DNA of 64,000 nucleotides from Nocardiopsis sinuspersici (GTDB lineage: Bacteria > Actinomycetota > Actinomycetes > Streptosporangiales > Streptosporangiaceae). A program made the translations under genes and the position numbers. The stretch covers positions 62,001 through 126,000 of the forward strand of contig VWVT01000013.1 in NCBI GenBank assembly GCA_008638415.1, in the 5' to 3' direction. Positions 31,899 through 40,585 of this stretch are shown in pieces. Each line of letters begins with the position of its first letter. Position 1 is the stretch's first letter. The notes under the pieces are model-generated. The model did not search any database. It saw only the letters and a list, made by a program, of their open reading frames with translations, and was not told where the DNA came from.

Positions 31899-33725
31899 TC
31901 ACTTCTGCGTGTTCGTCTTGAGGACGCTGAGCACGTCCTGGACGGCCACGTGCGCCATGGCCATGCTCGTGTGCGTCGGGTTGCTCGCGTTGCCGAACGG
32001 GTGCAGCCCGTTGCCACCGAGCCAGAGGTTCGAGGTCCCGCACACCCTGGACGTGGGCGTGACCACGTGGTCACGCTCCTCCTTCACCTGGGCCTTGCCG
32101 TCATTGGCGTCGTCGCGGCCCATCCGCGTGGTCCCCGCCACGTGCAGGGGCAGTCCCGGAACCAGGAACTGGGGCTCCGAACCGGGCATGAAACCGCCCA
32201 GGTGGGAGGCGACCCTGACCATGTCGGCCATCATCTCCCCGGCCGTGTGCCGCTCCTGCTTGGTGAGCTGGAAGTGGAAGGTGGGCTGGGGCATGTCGAA
32301 GGAGTCGACGTTGCGGAACTTCAACGTGTCGCCCTCGCGGTAACGCTCGCTGAACTCGACCCGGTTGCTGGCCCTGGGCCGGGACAGACCGAACCAGCGC
32401 AGGTCGACGATGAGCCGGGTGTCGATGTTGGGCGGGACCGCCCCGTAACTGAACGCGTCTCGGTGGATCTGGCAGTGCCAGGGGCGCTTGGTCGATGCCG
32501 GGATGTACAGGTTCGGCTCCGGCTCGTCCTTGGGGAATGGGATGGGGTCGGCCGGGGCCTGGCGGGAGTTGTCCTGGTGCTCATCGAGGATCTTGCGCTG
32601 GGCGGCGCGATAGGTCTCGACCCGCTTCTTCGCCTCCTGGGCGAACTTCTTGTCCCCCTCTCCGGTGACCTGGCCCAGGTGCTTCTCCAGGTCGTCCAGG
32701 TGCTCCTGCCGGAGCACCACCTGGCAGAAGGCCATGGGCTGCTCGGTCATGTACTTGCCGACGGGCAGCTTGAGCTTCTTGTCGAGTTCGGAGGCGTACA
32801 GCAACTGGGCGGTGAGGATCGGGCCGCAGGCGATCACGTACGCCTTGGCCTCGACCTCCGCGGTCTCGTTGAGATTGCGCAGGTTGCGCAGGTGGACGCT
32901 CTTGACCCTCGCCGCCGAGTCCGCAGATCCCCCCTCCAACTCGATCCGGGTGGCCTGCCACTCGGCCTGGAGTTTGAAGTCCGCATCGCCGCTCCCCTTT
33001 TTCCAGGCGGGGTCGGCGAGCTCGCCCAGCACGGTGTCGGCCCCGCTCCAGGTGACGAACTCCTGGTGGCCGTGTTCGTTCTGGTCCTTGCGCCGCTCCA
33101 CCGCGAGGGGCAGTTCCGAGACCTGGAAGCCCGCGTCCTGGTTGAGGACCTTCTTCACCAGCTGGTGCCGGGCCGAGTGCCGGTAGGCCTCGGTGGTGCG
33201 CTTGAGCGCCGTGGTCGAGTGCTCGTAACCTTTCTTGAGTTCCTGGGCGCCGAGCGGGTACTCGGCCTCCTTGCCGTCCGCGTCCACCCAGGTGCGCTCC
33301 AGGGCCTCGTTGAACTCGGGCATCGCGCAGGTCCAGTGGGTGGCCATCCCGCCGACCGCGTAGGTGGCGGCGCAGGCGCCGAGGTTGTCCTCCTCCTTCT
33401 GGTGCGGGTTCTGGTTGTTGAGTACGAAACCCGCGTACTCCGCCGCGTCGTAGTGGTAGGCGGAGGGGTCCAGCGTCGTCGGGATGTCGCTTCGGGTGGA
33501 CACCGACAGCGGGTGCAGGTGCCCCTTGATGACGTTGACGAACTCGTCGATGTTGCGCTGGTAGAGGAAGGAGTTCTTCTGGTGCTCGCCGTAGCGCCCG
33601 GCCGTCTGCGGCCCGGCGTCCACCATCAGCACGTTCTTGCCCTTGGCGTGCAGGTCGTGGGCGAACAACGACCCGATGGGGCCTGAACCCACGACGAGGA
33701 CGTCTGTGGAGATCTTCTTCGTCAC
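31899..33725 (-). CDS. GMC-family oxidoreductase, pyranose-2-oxidase-like
   Basis: 608 residues from GTG 33725 (CTGGAGGAA upstream). FAD dinucleotide motif VLVVGSGPIGSLFAHDL at 9-25. The GMC C-terminal domain holds LHVAGTTRMGRDDAND and SNLWLGGNGLHPFGNASNPT, where His and Asn are the catalytic pair. Length and these motifs match bacterial pyranose oxidases and C-glycoside 3-oxidases (CarA-like). There is no signal peptide, so it acts in the cytoplasm and reduces O2 or another acceptor. It lies between a 61-residue gene and a truncated sugar isomerase gene. Its codon use contains more A/T-ending codons and its lysine content is higher than its neighbours', compatible with acquisition. Confidence 0.88.
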   Translation of the reverse strand: MTKKISTDVLVVGSGPIGSLFAHDLHAKGKNVLMVDAGPQTAGRYGEHQKNSFLYQRNIDEFVNVIKGHLHPLSVSTRSDIPTTLDPSAYHYDAAEYAGFVLNNQNPHQKEEDNLGACAATYAVGGMATHWTCAMPEFNEALERTWVDADGKEAEYPLGAQELKKGYEHSTTALKRTTEAYRHSARHQLVKKVLNQDAGFQVSELPLAVERRKDQNEHGHQEFVTWSGADTVLGELADPAWKKGSGDADFKLQAEWQATRIELEGGSADSAARVKSVHLRNLRNLNETAEVEAKAYVIACGPILTAQLLYASELDKKLKLPVGKYMTEQPMAFCQVVLRQEHLDDLEKHLGQVTGEGDKKFAQEAKKRVETYRAAQRKILDEHQDNSRQAPADPIPFPKDEPEPNLYIPASTKRPWHCQIHRDAFSYGAVPPNIDTRLIVDLRWFGLSRPRASNRVEFSERYREGDTLKFRNVDSFDMPQPTFHFQLTKQERHTAGEMMADMVRVASHLGGFMPGSEPQFLVPGLPLHVAGTTRMGRDDANDGKAQVKEERDHVVTPTSRVCGTSNLWLGGNGLHPFGNASNPTHTSMAMAHVAVQDVLSVLKTNTQK

Positions 33726-33751
33726 TGTGTGTTCCTCCAGGTGCTCCGTCG

Positions 33752-33937
33752 TCACTTTCCGGCGTGCAGGTAGTACTTGTAGGCCTTGCTCACGGTGTCG
33801 CCGAGAACCAGTCCGGCGTTGTCCTTGTGCCTGAGGCGGGCGTCGTTTCCGAGCCAGTCGTCGAGCGTTTCCCGGAGCGCTTCCAGGCGCCGCTGGTCGG
33901 GGTCGGAGAGGACGACCACGAGAGTTTCTTCGAACAA
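33752..33937 (-). CDS. small protein upstream of the GMC oxidoreductase
   Basis: 61 residues from TTG 33937 (weak ribosome site). The product begins MFEETLVVVLSDPDQRRLEA, continues LRETLDDWLGNDARLRHKDN and ends AGLVLGDTVSKAYKYYLHAGK. It looks like a folded alpha/beta mini-protein with no signal or membrane segment. It ends 26 nt before the GMC gene on the same strand, so it is probably co-transcribed and may be an accessory subunit. I do not recognise the family. Confidence 0.55.
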   Translation of the reverse strand: MFEETLVVVLSDPDQRRLEALRETLDDWLGNDARLRHKDNAGLVLGDTVSKAYKYYLHAGK

Positions 33938-34493
33938 GGGTTACACCGTCCACGCTGCGGAGGGGGTCAAATCCTTGGGGTGAAATGCGGGCTTTCTGGC
34001 GAGGTCGGAGCCAGACCAGGCAGCTGACAAAAACCGTAACAGCGGGTGAGCGACAAGAGCAGTCAGAGGAAAAATATCTCGTATTACGGGTGGACCAAAA
34101 AAAGGAACGTGCGCCCTGCCAGGGGAAACAGCAGAAGAACTTCAGTCACAAGGAAGTTCACATGCGAACACAAAGGGGGAATTGGACATGTAGTTAAAAT
34201 AGATTAATCGAGTGATGTTCTGTTGGGGGAGAGGTGGTTGGGGATTGACTCCTGGAGGTGGAAGTCGGCCTGGTAAGGCAGGGCAAAGAGGGCATTCGGT
34301 GTGGGAGTGCTTCGTGTGGAGGAGGGGAAGGCTCCGAAAATCCATTTTCGCTGGCTTGTTGAAGACCGAACGAATAACGTGGGCCTTACGTGCTTTCCGA
34401 AAAAACATGTTCTGTTTCTGGAGTATCCGGTGACACATGCGAACACCGCATCCTGAACATCTGTTCTCATGAGTTCGCCGGTACCGACACGTG
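33938..34493. other. AT-rich non-coding island
   Basis: G+C is about 47% over 34021-34200 by direct count, far below the rest of the window. No frame has a convincing start signal or coding character; peptides on both strands are irregular. It contains A-runs (ACCAAAAAAAGG), TTAAAATAGATTAATCG near 34193 and a G-rich strand bias in 34215-34330. It may be foreign DNA or an unusually long regulatory region for the GMC operon. Confidence 0.6.
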
Positions 34494-34970
34494 TCAGTGC
34501 CGGAGAACCCGGGGCCCTCGGCTCGCGGCGTCGTCGAGGTGGGCGGCGTAGGAGTCCGTCGAGTGGTCGCGAACGCCGTCGGCGCCAGGGGAGGGCAGGT
34601 CGGCGGTACGGCCCTGGAAGGAGTCGGTCAGGCCGCCGGGCAGCGGCATCCGCTCCTCGTGCGGGCGCCCCTCAGCGTCGATGTGGCGCACCTCGGGGAT
34701 GTGGCGATAGAAGGGCTCGGGCGGCACCTGGGCGACGGTGTCGTCGTCGTTGACGAAACGGGACGTCCGGCCCCCGTAGGCCTCTGCGAGGGTGGAGTCG
34801 CCGGTGCGCGGCTTGCCGAGGGTGTGGAGGCCGCCGGAGAAGTACACGCGGGCTGCGGCCGGCATCGTCGGCGCGCCGCCCAGGCTGTGTCCGGTGAACC
34901 ACGTGCCCGACCGTTGGTGTGCAGCTCCGTGACGGCTTCCCGGAAGCCGGGGCGGACCGCACGAGTGCCT
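34494..34970 (-). pseudogene. broken class-3 lipase gene
   Basis: The minus strand reads WFTGHSLGGAPTMPAAARVY, FSGGLHTLGKPRTGDSTLAE and RFVNDDDTVAQVPPEPFYRH, the nucleophile elbow (GHSLGG) and following core of a fungal-type class-3 lipase, then GGLTDSFQGRTADL and DHSTDSYAAHL at the end. Just upstream, GFREAVTELHTNGR is in a different frame (about 34910-34955), so a frameshift separates it from the elbow. The amino-terminal half is not found. Small internal deletions are also likely. Confidence 0.7.
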
Positions 34971-35244
34971 CGTCCGTGACCGAGTCATCCGGCCGAAAGC
35001 CCCCGGCCCCGTCGCCCGGCCTTCACCGGCCCGGGAAGGGCGGCGGATCCACGTCCGGCCCAACCTGCCCGGGCCGCCCCGCGGCGGCCGGTCCGCTCGC
35101 GCGCCACGGCGCGCCCGGGACGGCTCCTTGGACGTGGCACCTGGTCGGGGCATGTGGTGCGAACGCCGTGCCCGCCCATGTCACTGTGTACCGGGCCGTT
35201 TCGTCTCAGGGGCGTAACCACCGTCAGGAATGGAGGGGGTCACC

Positions 35245-35985
35245 GTGACCACCACAGCGGTCGCCCTGATCACCGGAGCGAACAAGGGCATCGGACTCGC
35301 GATCGCCAGGTTGCTGGCCGAGCGCGGGATGACCGTGCTGCTCGGCGCGCGGGACCGGGAACGGCGGGCCGAGGCCGCCGCGGAGCTGAGGGCGGAGGGC
35401 GTCGAGGTGCGTCCGATCGCGCTCGACGTCACCGATCCGGACACGGTCCAGGCCGCGGCTGCGCACATCGACGCGCGGTTCGGGCGGCTCGACGTGCTGG
35501 TCGACAACGCGGCCACGTCCAAGGGGTTCCACCACCTGCCCGGCGAGGCCGACCTCGACGCCGTCCAGAGGGCGTTCGACACCAACGTCTTCGGCGTCGT
35601 CAGGGTCACCAACGCCATGCTGCCGTTGCTCGAACGGTCCGGGGCCGGCCGCGTCGTCAACGTCTCCTCCGAGGCGGGGTCGGTGACGCTGATGGCCGAC
35701 ACCGGAGGAGACCTGTACCGGCTGCCCGCGCAGGTCGACTATCCGACGTCCAAGGCGGCGCTCAACTCTTTGACCGTCGAGTACGCGAAGGAGCTCCGGG
35801 AGCAGGGCATCAGGGTCAACGCGGTCACCCCCGGGCTGTGCGCCACGGACTTCAACAAGGAGCTCGGCATCCCGATCCCCCGGACCGCGGCCGACGGTGC
35901 CGCCGTCGCCGTCGAGCTGGCCGTCGGCGGATTCGGCGACCCCACCGGAGGGTTCTTCAGCGAGGACGGCCCCGTTCCCTGGTAG
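35245..35985 (+). CDS. SDR-family oxidoreductase
   Basis: 246 residues from GTG 35245, with GGAGGGGG five bases upstream; the ATG at 35230 would place that site inside the gene. TGANKGIG at about 9-16, GARDRERRAEA after beta-2 (NADPH type), DNAA in place of NNAG, catalytic Ser in VVNVSSEAGSV and Tyr/Lys in YPTSKAAL. The 'ANKGIG' and 'G.FF..DGPVPW' marks match the carbonyl-reductase-like subgroup. It follows a decayed zone, and no operon partners are visible. Confidence 0.9.
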   Translation: MTTTAVALITGANKGIGLAIARLLAERGMTVLLGARDRERRAEAAAELRAEGVEVRPIALDVTDPDTVQAAAAHIDARFGRLDVLVDNAATSKGFHHLPGEADLDAVQRAFDTNVFGVVRVTNAMLPLLERSGAGRVVNVSSEAGSVTLMADTGGDLYRLPAQVDYPTSKAALNSLTVEYAKELREQGIRVNAVTPGLCATDFNKELGIPIPRTAADGAAVAVELAVGGFGDPTGGFFSEDGPVPW

Positions 35986-36088
35986 CCGCCGGGCACGAAC
36001 GGCCGTGGAGAGGGAGGAGCGGGCCCCCGGAGGAGCCCGCTCCGAGGACGGCCTCCCGGAGCCTCCCGCGCCGCGGACCCCGCAAACG

Positions 36089-36120
36089 CCTCAGGCCAGA
36101 GCGTGTGCTCTGGCCTGAGG
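36089..36120. terminator. bidirectional hairpin between SDR and tRNA block
   Basis: CCTCAGGCCAGAG (36089-36101) and CTCTGGCCTGAGG (36108-36120) are perfect 13-bp arms with a 6-nt loop. It ends the tRNA transcript on the minus strand and/or the SDR transcript on the plus strand. Confidence 0.75.
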
Positions 36121-36264
36121 TGATGCTGGTGGCCCCTGGGCGAACCAACCACAACCCGCGTGGCGAAGCCTCGCATCGGGGGCCTGGGGGTCGTCCCCCA
36201 GAGGAGGTGACGAGACGACTCGGTGAGCGCGGTCACGCGCGAACAGGGTCGCCTCGGAGGCGAG

Positions 36265-36338
<74 letters not shown>

Positions 36339-36367
36339 TCATCGGGGATGAGGTAAAGCCTGCTGCG

Positions 36368-36439
36368 AGGCGGAGACGGGAATCGAACCCGTGTGCAGGG
36401 ATTTGCAGTCCCTTGCCTCAACCACTCGGCCACTCCGCC
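36368..36439 (-). tRNA. tRNA-Cys (GCA)
   Basis: 72 nt on the minus strand, beginning GGCGGAGTGGCCGAGTGG. The anticodon loop CTGCAAA lies between AGGGA and TCCCT. Discriminator base U, as expected for tRNA-Cys. Confidence 0.97.
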
Positions 36440-36486
36440 GGAACGACATGGGGAGCCGTCGAGTGACACCCATGCGGGCCTCTCCG

Positions 36487-36559
36487 AGCGGACGACGGGA
36501 TTCGAACCCGCGACCCTCACCTTGGCAAGGTGATGCTCTACCAGCTGAGCCACGTCCGC
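36487..36559 (-). tRNA. tRNA-Gly (GCC), copy 1
   Basis: 73 nt on the minus strand, beginning GCGGACGTGGCTCAGCTGG. Anticodon loop TTGCCAA between TCACC and GGTGA. The sequence is identical to the copy at 36630-36702. Confidence 0.97.
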
Positions 36560-36629
36560 GTGCGCTCCGGGGCGGACCCCGGAGCCGGGACCACCCTGCC
36601 GCCCGTGGGCGGCGGGATGGAACCGTTCG

Positions 36630-36702
36630 AGCGGACGACGGGATTCGAACCCGCGACCCTCACCTTGGCAAGGTGATGCTCTACCAGCTGAGCCACGTCC
36701 GC
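36630..36702 (-). tRNA. tRNA-Gly (GCC), copy 2
   Basis: 73 nt, the same sequence as the tRNA at 36487-36559, separated from it by 70 nt. It is the first tRNA of the Gly-Gly-Cys-Val minus-strand block. Confidence 0.97.
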
Positions 36703-36861
36703 GCGGCGAGTCCGGCGGCTCCGGGGGGTTGCCCCGTCAGCGCCGTTCGCTGCTTCCAGAACTCTAGCGGATTCCCCGGCCAAGCGCGAAATCGGTTCCA
36801 CGGAGCGTGCCCGAGCCCCGCCGTGGCAGGCCCCGCGAACGACCCGCCGAGGCGGCGAGGG

Positions 36862-37293
36862 CTACTTCTCCACCTGGGCCGCCGAGGAGGGCATGTCGGG
36901 TCGGGGCGGTGCCGAGAGGTACTGGCCGACCCTCTCGATCACCTTGTTCATCTCGTAGGCGATCAGTCCCACGTCACTGTCGGCGTCCGACATCAGCGCC
37001 ATGCAGGCGCCCTCTCCGGCCGCGGCCACGAAGAGGAAGGCGCGGTCCATCTCGATGATGCTCTGACGGATGCCGCCCGCCGCGAACTGCTTGCTGGCCC
37101 CGCCCGCGAGACTGTGCAGTCCCGAGGCGATCGCGGACAGGTGCTCGGCGGCGGGGCGGTCCAGCCCACTGGAGGTGGCCATGAGGAGGCCGTCGGTGGA
37201 CAGGACGATGGCGTGCTGTGTGCCGGAGGCACGGGTGAGGAGATCGTCCAGCAGCCAGCTGAGCTCTCCGCGGGCGGTACTCGGTGGGGTCAT
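36862..37293 (-). CDS. roadblock/LC7-domain protein
   Basis: 143 residues from ATG 37293. ELSWLLDDLLTRASGTQHAI, VLSTDGLLMATSSGLDRPAA and EHLSAIASGLHSLAGGASKQ are the roadblock/LC7 core (about 8-120). In streptomycetes such proteins (CvnB) act with a sensor kinase, DUF742 and a small GTPase as GPCR-like conservons. Here it stands alone, with no kinase, DUF742 or GTPase gene next to it, so it is an orphan or serves a distant system. Confidence 0.88.
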   Translation of the reverse strand: MTPPSTARGELSWLLDDLLTRASGTQHAIVLSTDGLLMATSSGLDRPAAEHLSAIASGLHSLAGGASKQFAAGGIRQSIIEMDRAFLFVAAAGEGACMALMSDADSDVGLIAYEMNKVIERVGQYLSAPPRPDMPSSAAQVEK

Positions 37294-37672
37294 GTCTCTT
37301 GCTCTGTCCGTTGGTGGGGCGTGACTGGGACACGCGGACTGCGGGCCGCCGCCGACCGGTCCGTGGGGGAGGAGCTCGGCCGGCCGCTGCCGGTCCCGCA
37401 TAAGCGTTGCCCAGATGATAGTCATTCGTAACTTATCTGTCCGGCCGCCACGGTGTGTCCCCTTGGAGGACCTGTGAGACCGAGGCGTGTGACCAGTCGC
37501 GATGGCGGGGTGGTCCGGCCGGGGCGGCGGGCCGGCGGCCGGTGCTGGTCAGAGGACTTGCCAACCCGTGGGGTGGCGGGTACGGGGACGTGGGACCCGG
37601 AGCGGGGCCGAGGTGGGAGGATCGGTGGTGACACCGGCCCGACCTGGGCGCCTGAGAACTTGGGGGTTGGAA
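37294..37672. other. 379-bp non-coding interval
   Basis: Divergent leader region between the roadblock gene and the PabC-like gene. A short AT-rich patch at about 37402-37440 (GATAGTCATTCGTAACTTAT) is the probable promoter zone of the roadblock gene. No reliable small gene is visible. Confidence 0.45.
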
Positions 37673-38515
37673 ATGAGGGTGTGGATAGCGGGTGCCGGGT
37701 ACGGCCGCGGCGCCGTCGTCGACGAGAGCGAGGCGCGTATCCCCGTGGCCGACCACGGGATCACGGTGGGGGACGGGGTCTTCGAGACGGTGCGGGCCCA
37801 GGGCGGCCGCCCGTTCGCCCTCACCCGCCATCTGAGGCGGCTGGCCCGCTCCGCCGAGGGCCTGGGCATGGCCGAGCCCGACCTGGAGCTGATCGCCGAC
37901 GGCGTCGCGCGGGCCGTGGCGGCCAACCCCGACCTGACCGACGCCAGGGTGCGCATCACCGTCACCGACGGCGCCGGACCGCTGGGCTCGGACCGCTCCC
38001 CGGGCGAGCAGACGGCCATCGTGGCCCTGGGGCCCTTCCCGGGGGTCGCTCCGCACACCGACGTGGCGCTGGCCCCCTGGCCGCGTAACGAGTTCGGTGC
38101 ACTGGCCGGGCTCAAGACCACCTCCTACGCCGAGAACGTGCGCGCCCTGGCCCACGCCAAGCGGCTCGGCGCCAGCGAGGCGGTCTTTCGCAACGTGAGC
38201 GGCAACCTGTGCGAGGGAACCGGCAGCAACGTCTTCGTGGTGCTGGACGGCAGGCTGGTCACCCCGCCGCTGTCGGCCGGACCGCTGGCGGGCATCACCC
38301 GCGAGCTCGTCCTGGAGTGGTTCGGCGGTGAGGAGGAGGACGTCCCCATGGAGCGCCTCTCCGAGATCACCGAGGCCTTCCTGACCTCCACCGGGCGCGA
38401 CGTGCAGCCGATCCTGCACATCGGCGACCAGGAGGTGTCCGGGGAGCCCGGCCCGGTCACGGCCAAGGCCATGGCGGTGTTCGCCGAGCGCTCCGCGGCC
38501 GACATCGACCCCTGA
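37673..38515 (+). CDS. pabC: class IV aminotransferase, 4-amino-4-deoxychorismate lyase-like
   Basis: 280 residues from ATG 37673. PLP fold-type IV: VADHGITVGDGVFETVRAQG (26-45), the PLP lysine Lys148 in AGLKTTSYAENV, EAVFRNVSGNLCEGTGSNVF and LTSTGRDVQPI. The length and 'GDGVFET' region fit aminodeoxychorismate lyase, which releases p-aminobenzoate for folate synthesis. A branched-chain or D-amino-acid aminotransferase of the same class cannot be excluded. No other folate genes are adjacent. A strong hairpin terminator follows. Confidence 0.82.
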   Translation: MRVWIAGAGYGRGAVVDESEARIPVADHGITVGDGVFETVRAQGGRPFALTRHLRRLARSAEGLGMAEPDLELIADGVARAVAANPDLTDARVRITVTDGAGPLGSDRSPGEQTAIVALGPFPGVAPHTDVALAPWPRNEFGALAGLKTTSYAENVRALAHAKRLGASEAVFRNVSGNLCEGTGSNVFVVLDGRLVTPPLSAGPLAGITRELVLEWFGGEEEDVPMERLSEITEAFLTSTGRDVQPILHIGDQEVSGEPGPVTAKAMAVFAERSAADIDP

Positions 38516-38548
38516 CACACCCGGACACGCCCGACCACGCGGACACGG

Positions 38549-38581
38549 CTGAGGGGCGGCGCACGGCGCGCCGCCCCTCAG
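38549..38581. terminator. strong convergent terminator hairpin
   Basis: CTGAGGGGCGGCGC (38549-38562) pairs perfectly with GCGCCGCCCCTCAG (38568-38581) over a 5-nt loop, between the convergent PabC-like and SsgB-like genes. Confidence 0.85.
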
Positions 38582-38617
38582 TCATGTCGTCTCACGAGTC
38601 CCCGGGGGAACACGGGA

Positions 38618-39040
38618 TCAGGAGTGGAGGTGCTGCTGGATCTCCTCGTCGAGGTCCACGAACTGGTCCTCCTGGCCCGCCGGGACGATCTCGTAGGTCT
38701 TGTGCAGGAACTCGGCCAGCGGAGCGACCTGGGTGTCGAACTCGGCCTGGCCGAAGGGGGAGGAGAGCGCGATGCTCACACCGCGGTCGCCGCTTTCGTC
38801 CTTGGAGGGCCACACCCGGACGTCGCCCTCGCCGACCGGGCGCACGATGCCGACCGTGAGGAGCTCACGGGCGAAGATCCACTCGACGGGGTTGTCCTCG
38901 CCGGTGTGGAAGGCGACCCGAATCGCGTACGGGTCCTCAGCGCTGTAATCGAGCCGTGCGACCAGCGGGACCGCTGTTCGCTCGGGAACCACGAGCCGCA
39001 GGCCCAGCTCGGCGGTGGCAGTGGTGTCGCTACTGTTCAT
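38618..39040 (-). CDS. SsgA-like sporulation/cell-division protein (probably SsgB)
   Basis: 140 residues from ATG 39040, with AAAAGG ten bases upstream; a TTG three codons earlier is less likely. LGLRLVVPERTAVPLVARLD, YSAEDPYAIRVAFHTG, VEWIFARELLTVGIVRPVGE, GDVRVWPS and IALSSPFGQAEFDT are diagnostic of the SALP family, found only in morphologically complex actinomycetes. SsgB recruits FtsZ at sporulation septa. The conserved core and the lack of extensions favour SsgB among the paralogues. Single gene with its own promoter region. Confidence 0.9.
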   Translation of the reverse strand: MNSSDTTATAELGLRLVVPERTAVPLVARLDYSAEDPYAIRVAFHTGEDNPVEWIFARELLTVGIVRPVGEGDVRVWPSKDESGDRGVSIALSSPFGQAEFDTQVAPLAEFLHKTYEIVPAGQEDQFVDLDEEIQQHLHS

Positions 39041-39516
39041 GTTCGCCAAACCTTTTCTCGTCCGCCCTTGCTGTTGCGGCGCGGGTCGGTTGCCGTCTCA
39101 CTGGCTCCAACGCGGCTTCCCGCGGAACATGACGTGAGTACGGAGGCTTTCTTGGTGGGATTGGGACCGGAGTTCTCGCTGCCCGCCCAGCGGGTCCAGC
39201 GCGCCGCTGCACGGCTCCACGATCCTTCGTCACTGTAATGACCAGGAGAAACCAAAGATTTCCCCATGTCGGGTGTCCCACGTCACGGGAAGGTCATGTC
39301 CGGGTGCTTCCCGGAGGGACCGCGGAGGTTGGAACTCCCTATCACCGCAGGGTTCGGGGCCGACAGCGGACACTCCCACGGACCTTTCGAAAGAGTAATG
39401 TGAGCTCTGTCACACAGCGATGGATCCGTCGGACGGGTCCGTGTGCGCCGACCACCCCCGGACATGCGCTAGAGTTTTCCTTGTCCGAACGACGGGTCGG
39501 GCGGGGAAGTCACCCG
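39041..39516. other. 476-bp non-coding interval
   Basis: Leader of the SsgB-like gene on the left and tRNA promoter on the right. A TAGAGT -10-like element at about 39470 lies some 40 bases upstream of the tRNA, followed by TTGTCCGAACGACGG. No gene is supported. Confidence 0.45.
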
Positions 39517-39590
39517 GGGCGATTAGCTCAGTTGGCTAGAGCGCGTCGTTCACACCGACGAGGTCACTGGTTCGAGTCCAGTATCGCCCA
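39517..39590 (+). tRNA. tRNA-Val (CAC)
   Basis: 74 nt, starting GGGCGATTAGCTCAGTTGG. The anticodon loop TTCACAC between CGTCG and CGACG gives CAC. Acceptor stem GGGCGAT/ATCGCCC with discriminator A. It shares acceptor and D arms with the tRNA-Val(GAC) at 36265. Confidence 0.97.
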
Positions 39591-39597
39591 CAGCGAA

Positions 39598-39639
39598 GAG
39601 GGGCCGGATCCGTAGCACACGGATCCGGTCCCTCTTTTT
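39598..39639 (+). terminator. Rho-independent terminator of tRNA-Val
   Basis: CCGGATCCGT (39604-39613) / ACGGATCCGG (39619-39628), extended by GAGGGG/TCCCTC, forms a 15-16 bp stem with a 5-nt loop followed by TCTTTTT. A rare classical T-tract terminator in this window. Confidence 0.92.
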
Positions 39640-39709
39640 CGTTGCACGCACCCGCGGTGGGCACGGAAGCCGTACGTCCCCCACCGGGAGGACGCTTCCG
39701 CGGCCGCCC

Positions 39710-40129
39710 CTACTCGGCGGGCGGTGTGCCGGGCAGCGGGCGCCGGCGTGCCGCCCTGCGCTCCCGGAGGCGCCGGAGGAGCTCGTTCCTGAGCCGCATC
39801 CCGTACCGCTCCGCGCGGTGGAACCACATCTGGGCGGGCCGCACCAGCCGTCGGGCCCACCGGAACTCGGTGCTGATGATGACCAGGCCGAGGACGACGG
39901 CGGCCAGACCGGGCCCGGGAGCGATCATCATGAGGAGCCCGGCCAGGAGCACGAGGGCGCCGACGGTCCCCACGAGGATGCGCCAGGGCAGGTGCAGGAC
40001 CGGGTGGGTGTGCATGCGCCTGCGGAACAGGCGCAACCTTGCTCGTAGCCGCCGCCACATACGCACACGGGTACGGTGGCGGGGGGATGTCTCCGGGGCC
40101 GGTGGGCCGGTCGGTGGGCTCGGTGACAT
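39710..40129 (-). CDS. PGPGW-type transmembrane protein (TIGR02611-like)
   Basis: 139 residues from ATG 40129. Two hydrophobic helices (about 49-67 and 75-92) flank APGPG, and STEFRWARRLVRPAQMW follows, which is the signature of the small PGPGW family. The tail is strongly basic (RRLRERRAARRR). Predicted inner-membrane protein of unknown role. It lies divergent from thrS. Confidence 0.82.
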   Translation of the reverse strand: MSPSPPTGPPAPETSPRHRTRVRMWRRLRARLRLFRRRMHTHPVLHLPWRILVGTVGALVLLAGLLMMIAPGPGLAAVVLGLVIISTEFRWARRLVRPAQMWFHRAERYGMRLRNELLRRLRERRAARRRPLPGTPPAE

Positions 40130-40585
40130 GCGCTCACAGTATTCGGTCGAGGCGAGTGGATGCATGCGGGTCGACTGGGTGCGGTGGTCGGGAGCGGTCG
40201 TCGGATGTCTGCTGATTGTCACCGATCCGGATGTCGGGATCAATGGCCCTCCACGGGACTGTGCACGGCCTCCGAAGGGTCTGCTCCTGTCACAACGAAC
40301 TCCTGTCCGAACTCGTGCCCCCGTCCGTCGCCCTTCACGCGACACAGATCGGGATACCCGAATTCCGGACCGAGTCCACAGCCGAATCCCGGACCGGACC
40401 TTCTGCCCCCCCACGGCCGCGGAGGGCGGCTCCCGCGGACGCCGCCGACGTGGGCGCCGGACGACCTGTGGACGACCGAGGCGGACCCGTTCCGGAGCCG
40501 ATAGCATCGAAGGCAGACGCCCGACCGCCCGCCCGAGGCGGTCGCCGCGCGTTCGACAGCAATCCACGTCTTTCTAGGAGTCACC
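40130..40585. other. 456-bp leader region upstream of thrS
   Basis: No gene and no T-box core that I can recognise. Frames crossing it have Arg/Pro-rich shuffled content. Ends with TCTAGGAGTCACC, the thrS ribosome site (AGGAG). Confidence 0.5.

Noticed and set aside
40130-40585. T-box or other leader RNA upstream of thrS
   Set aside because: No T-box core sequence or specifier hairpin could be found by eye; actinobacterial T-boxes are mainly known upstream of ileS.
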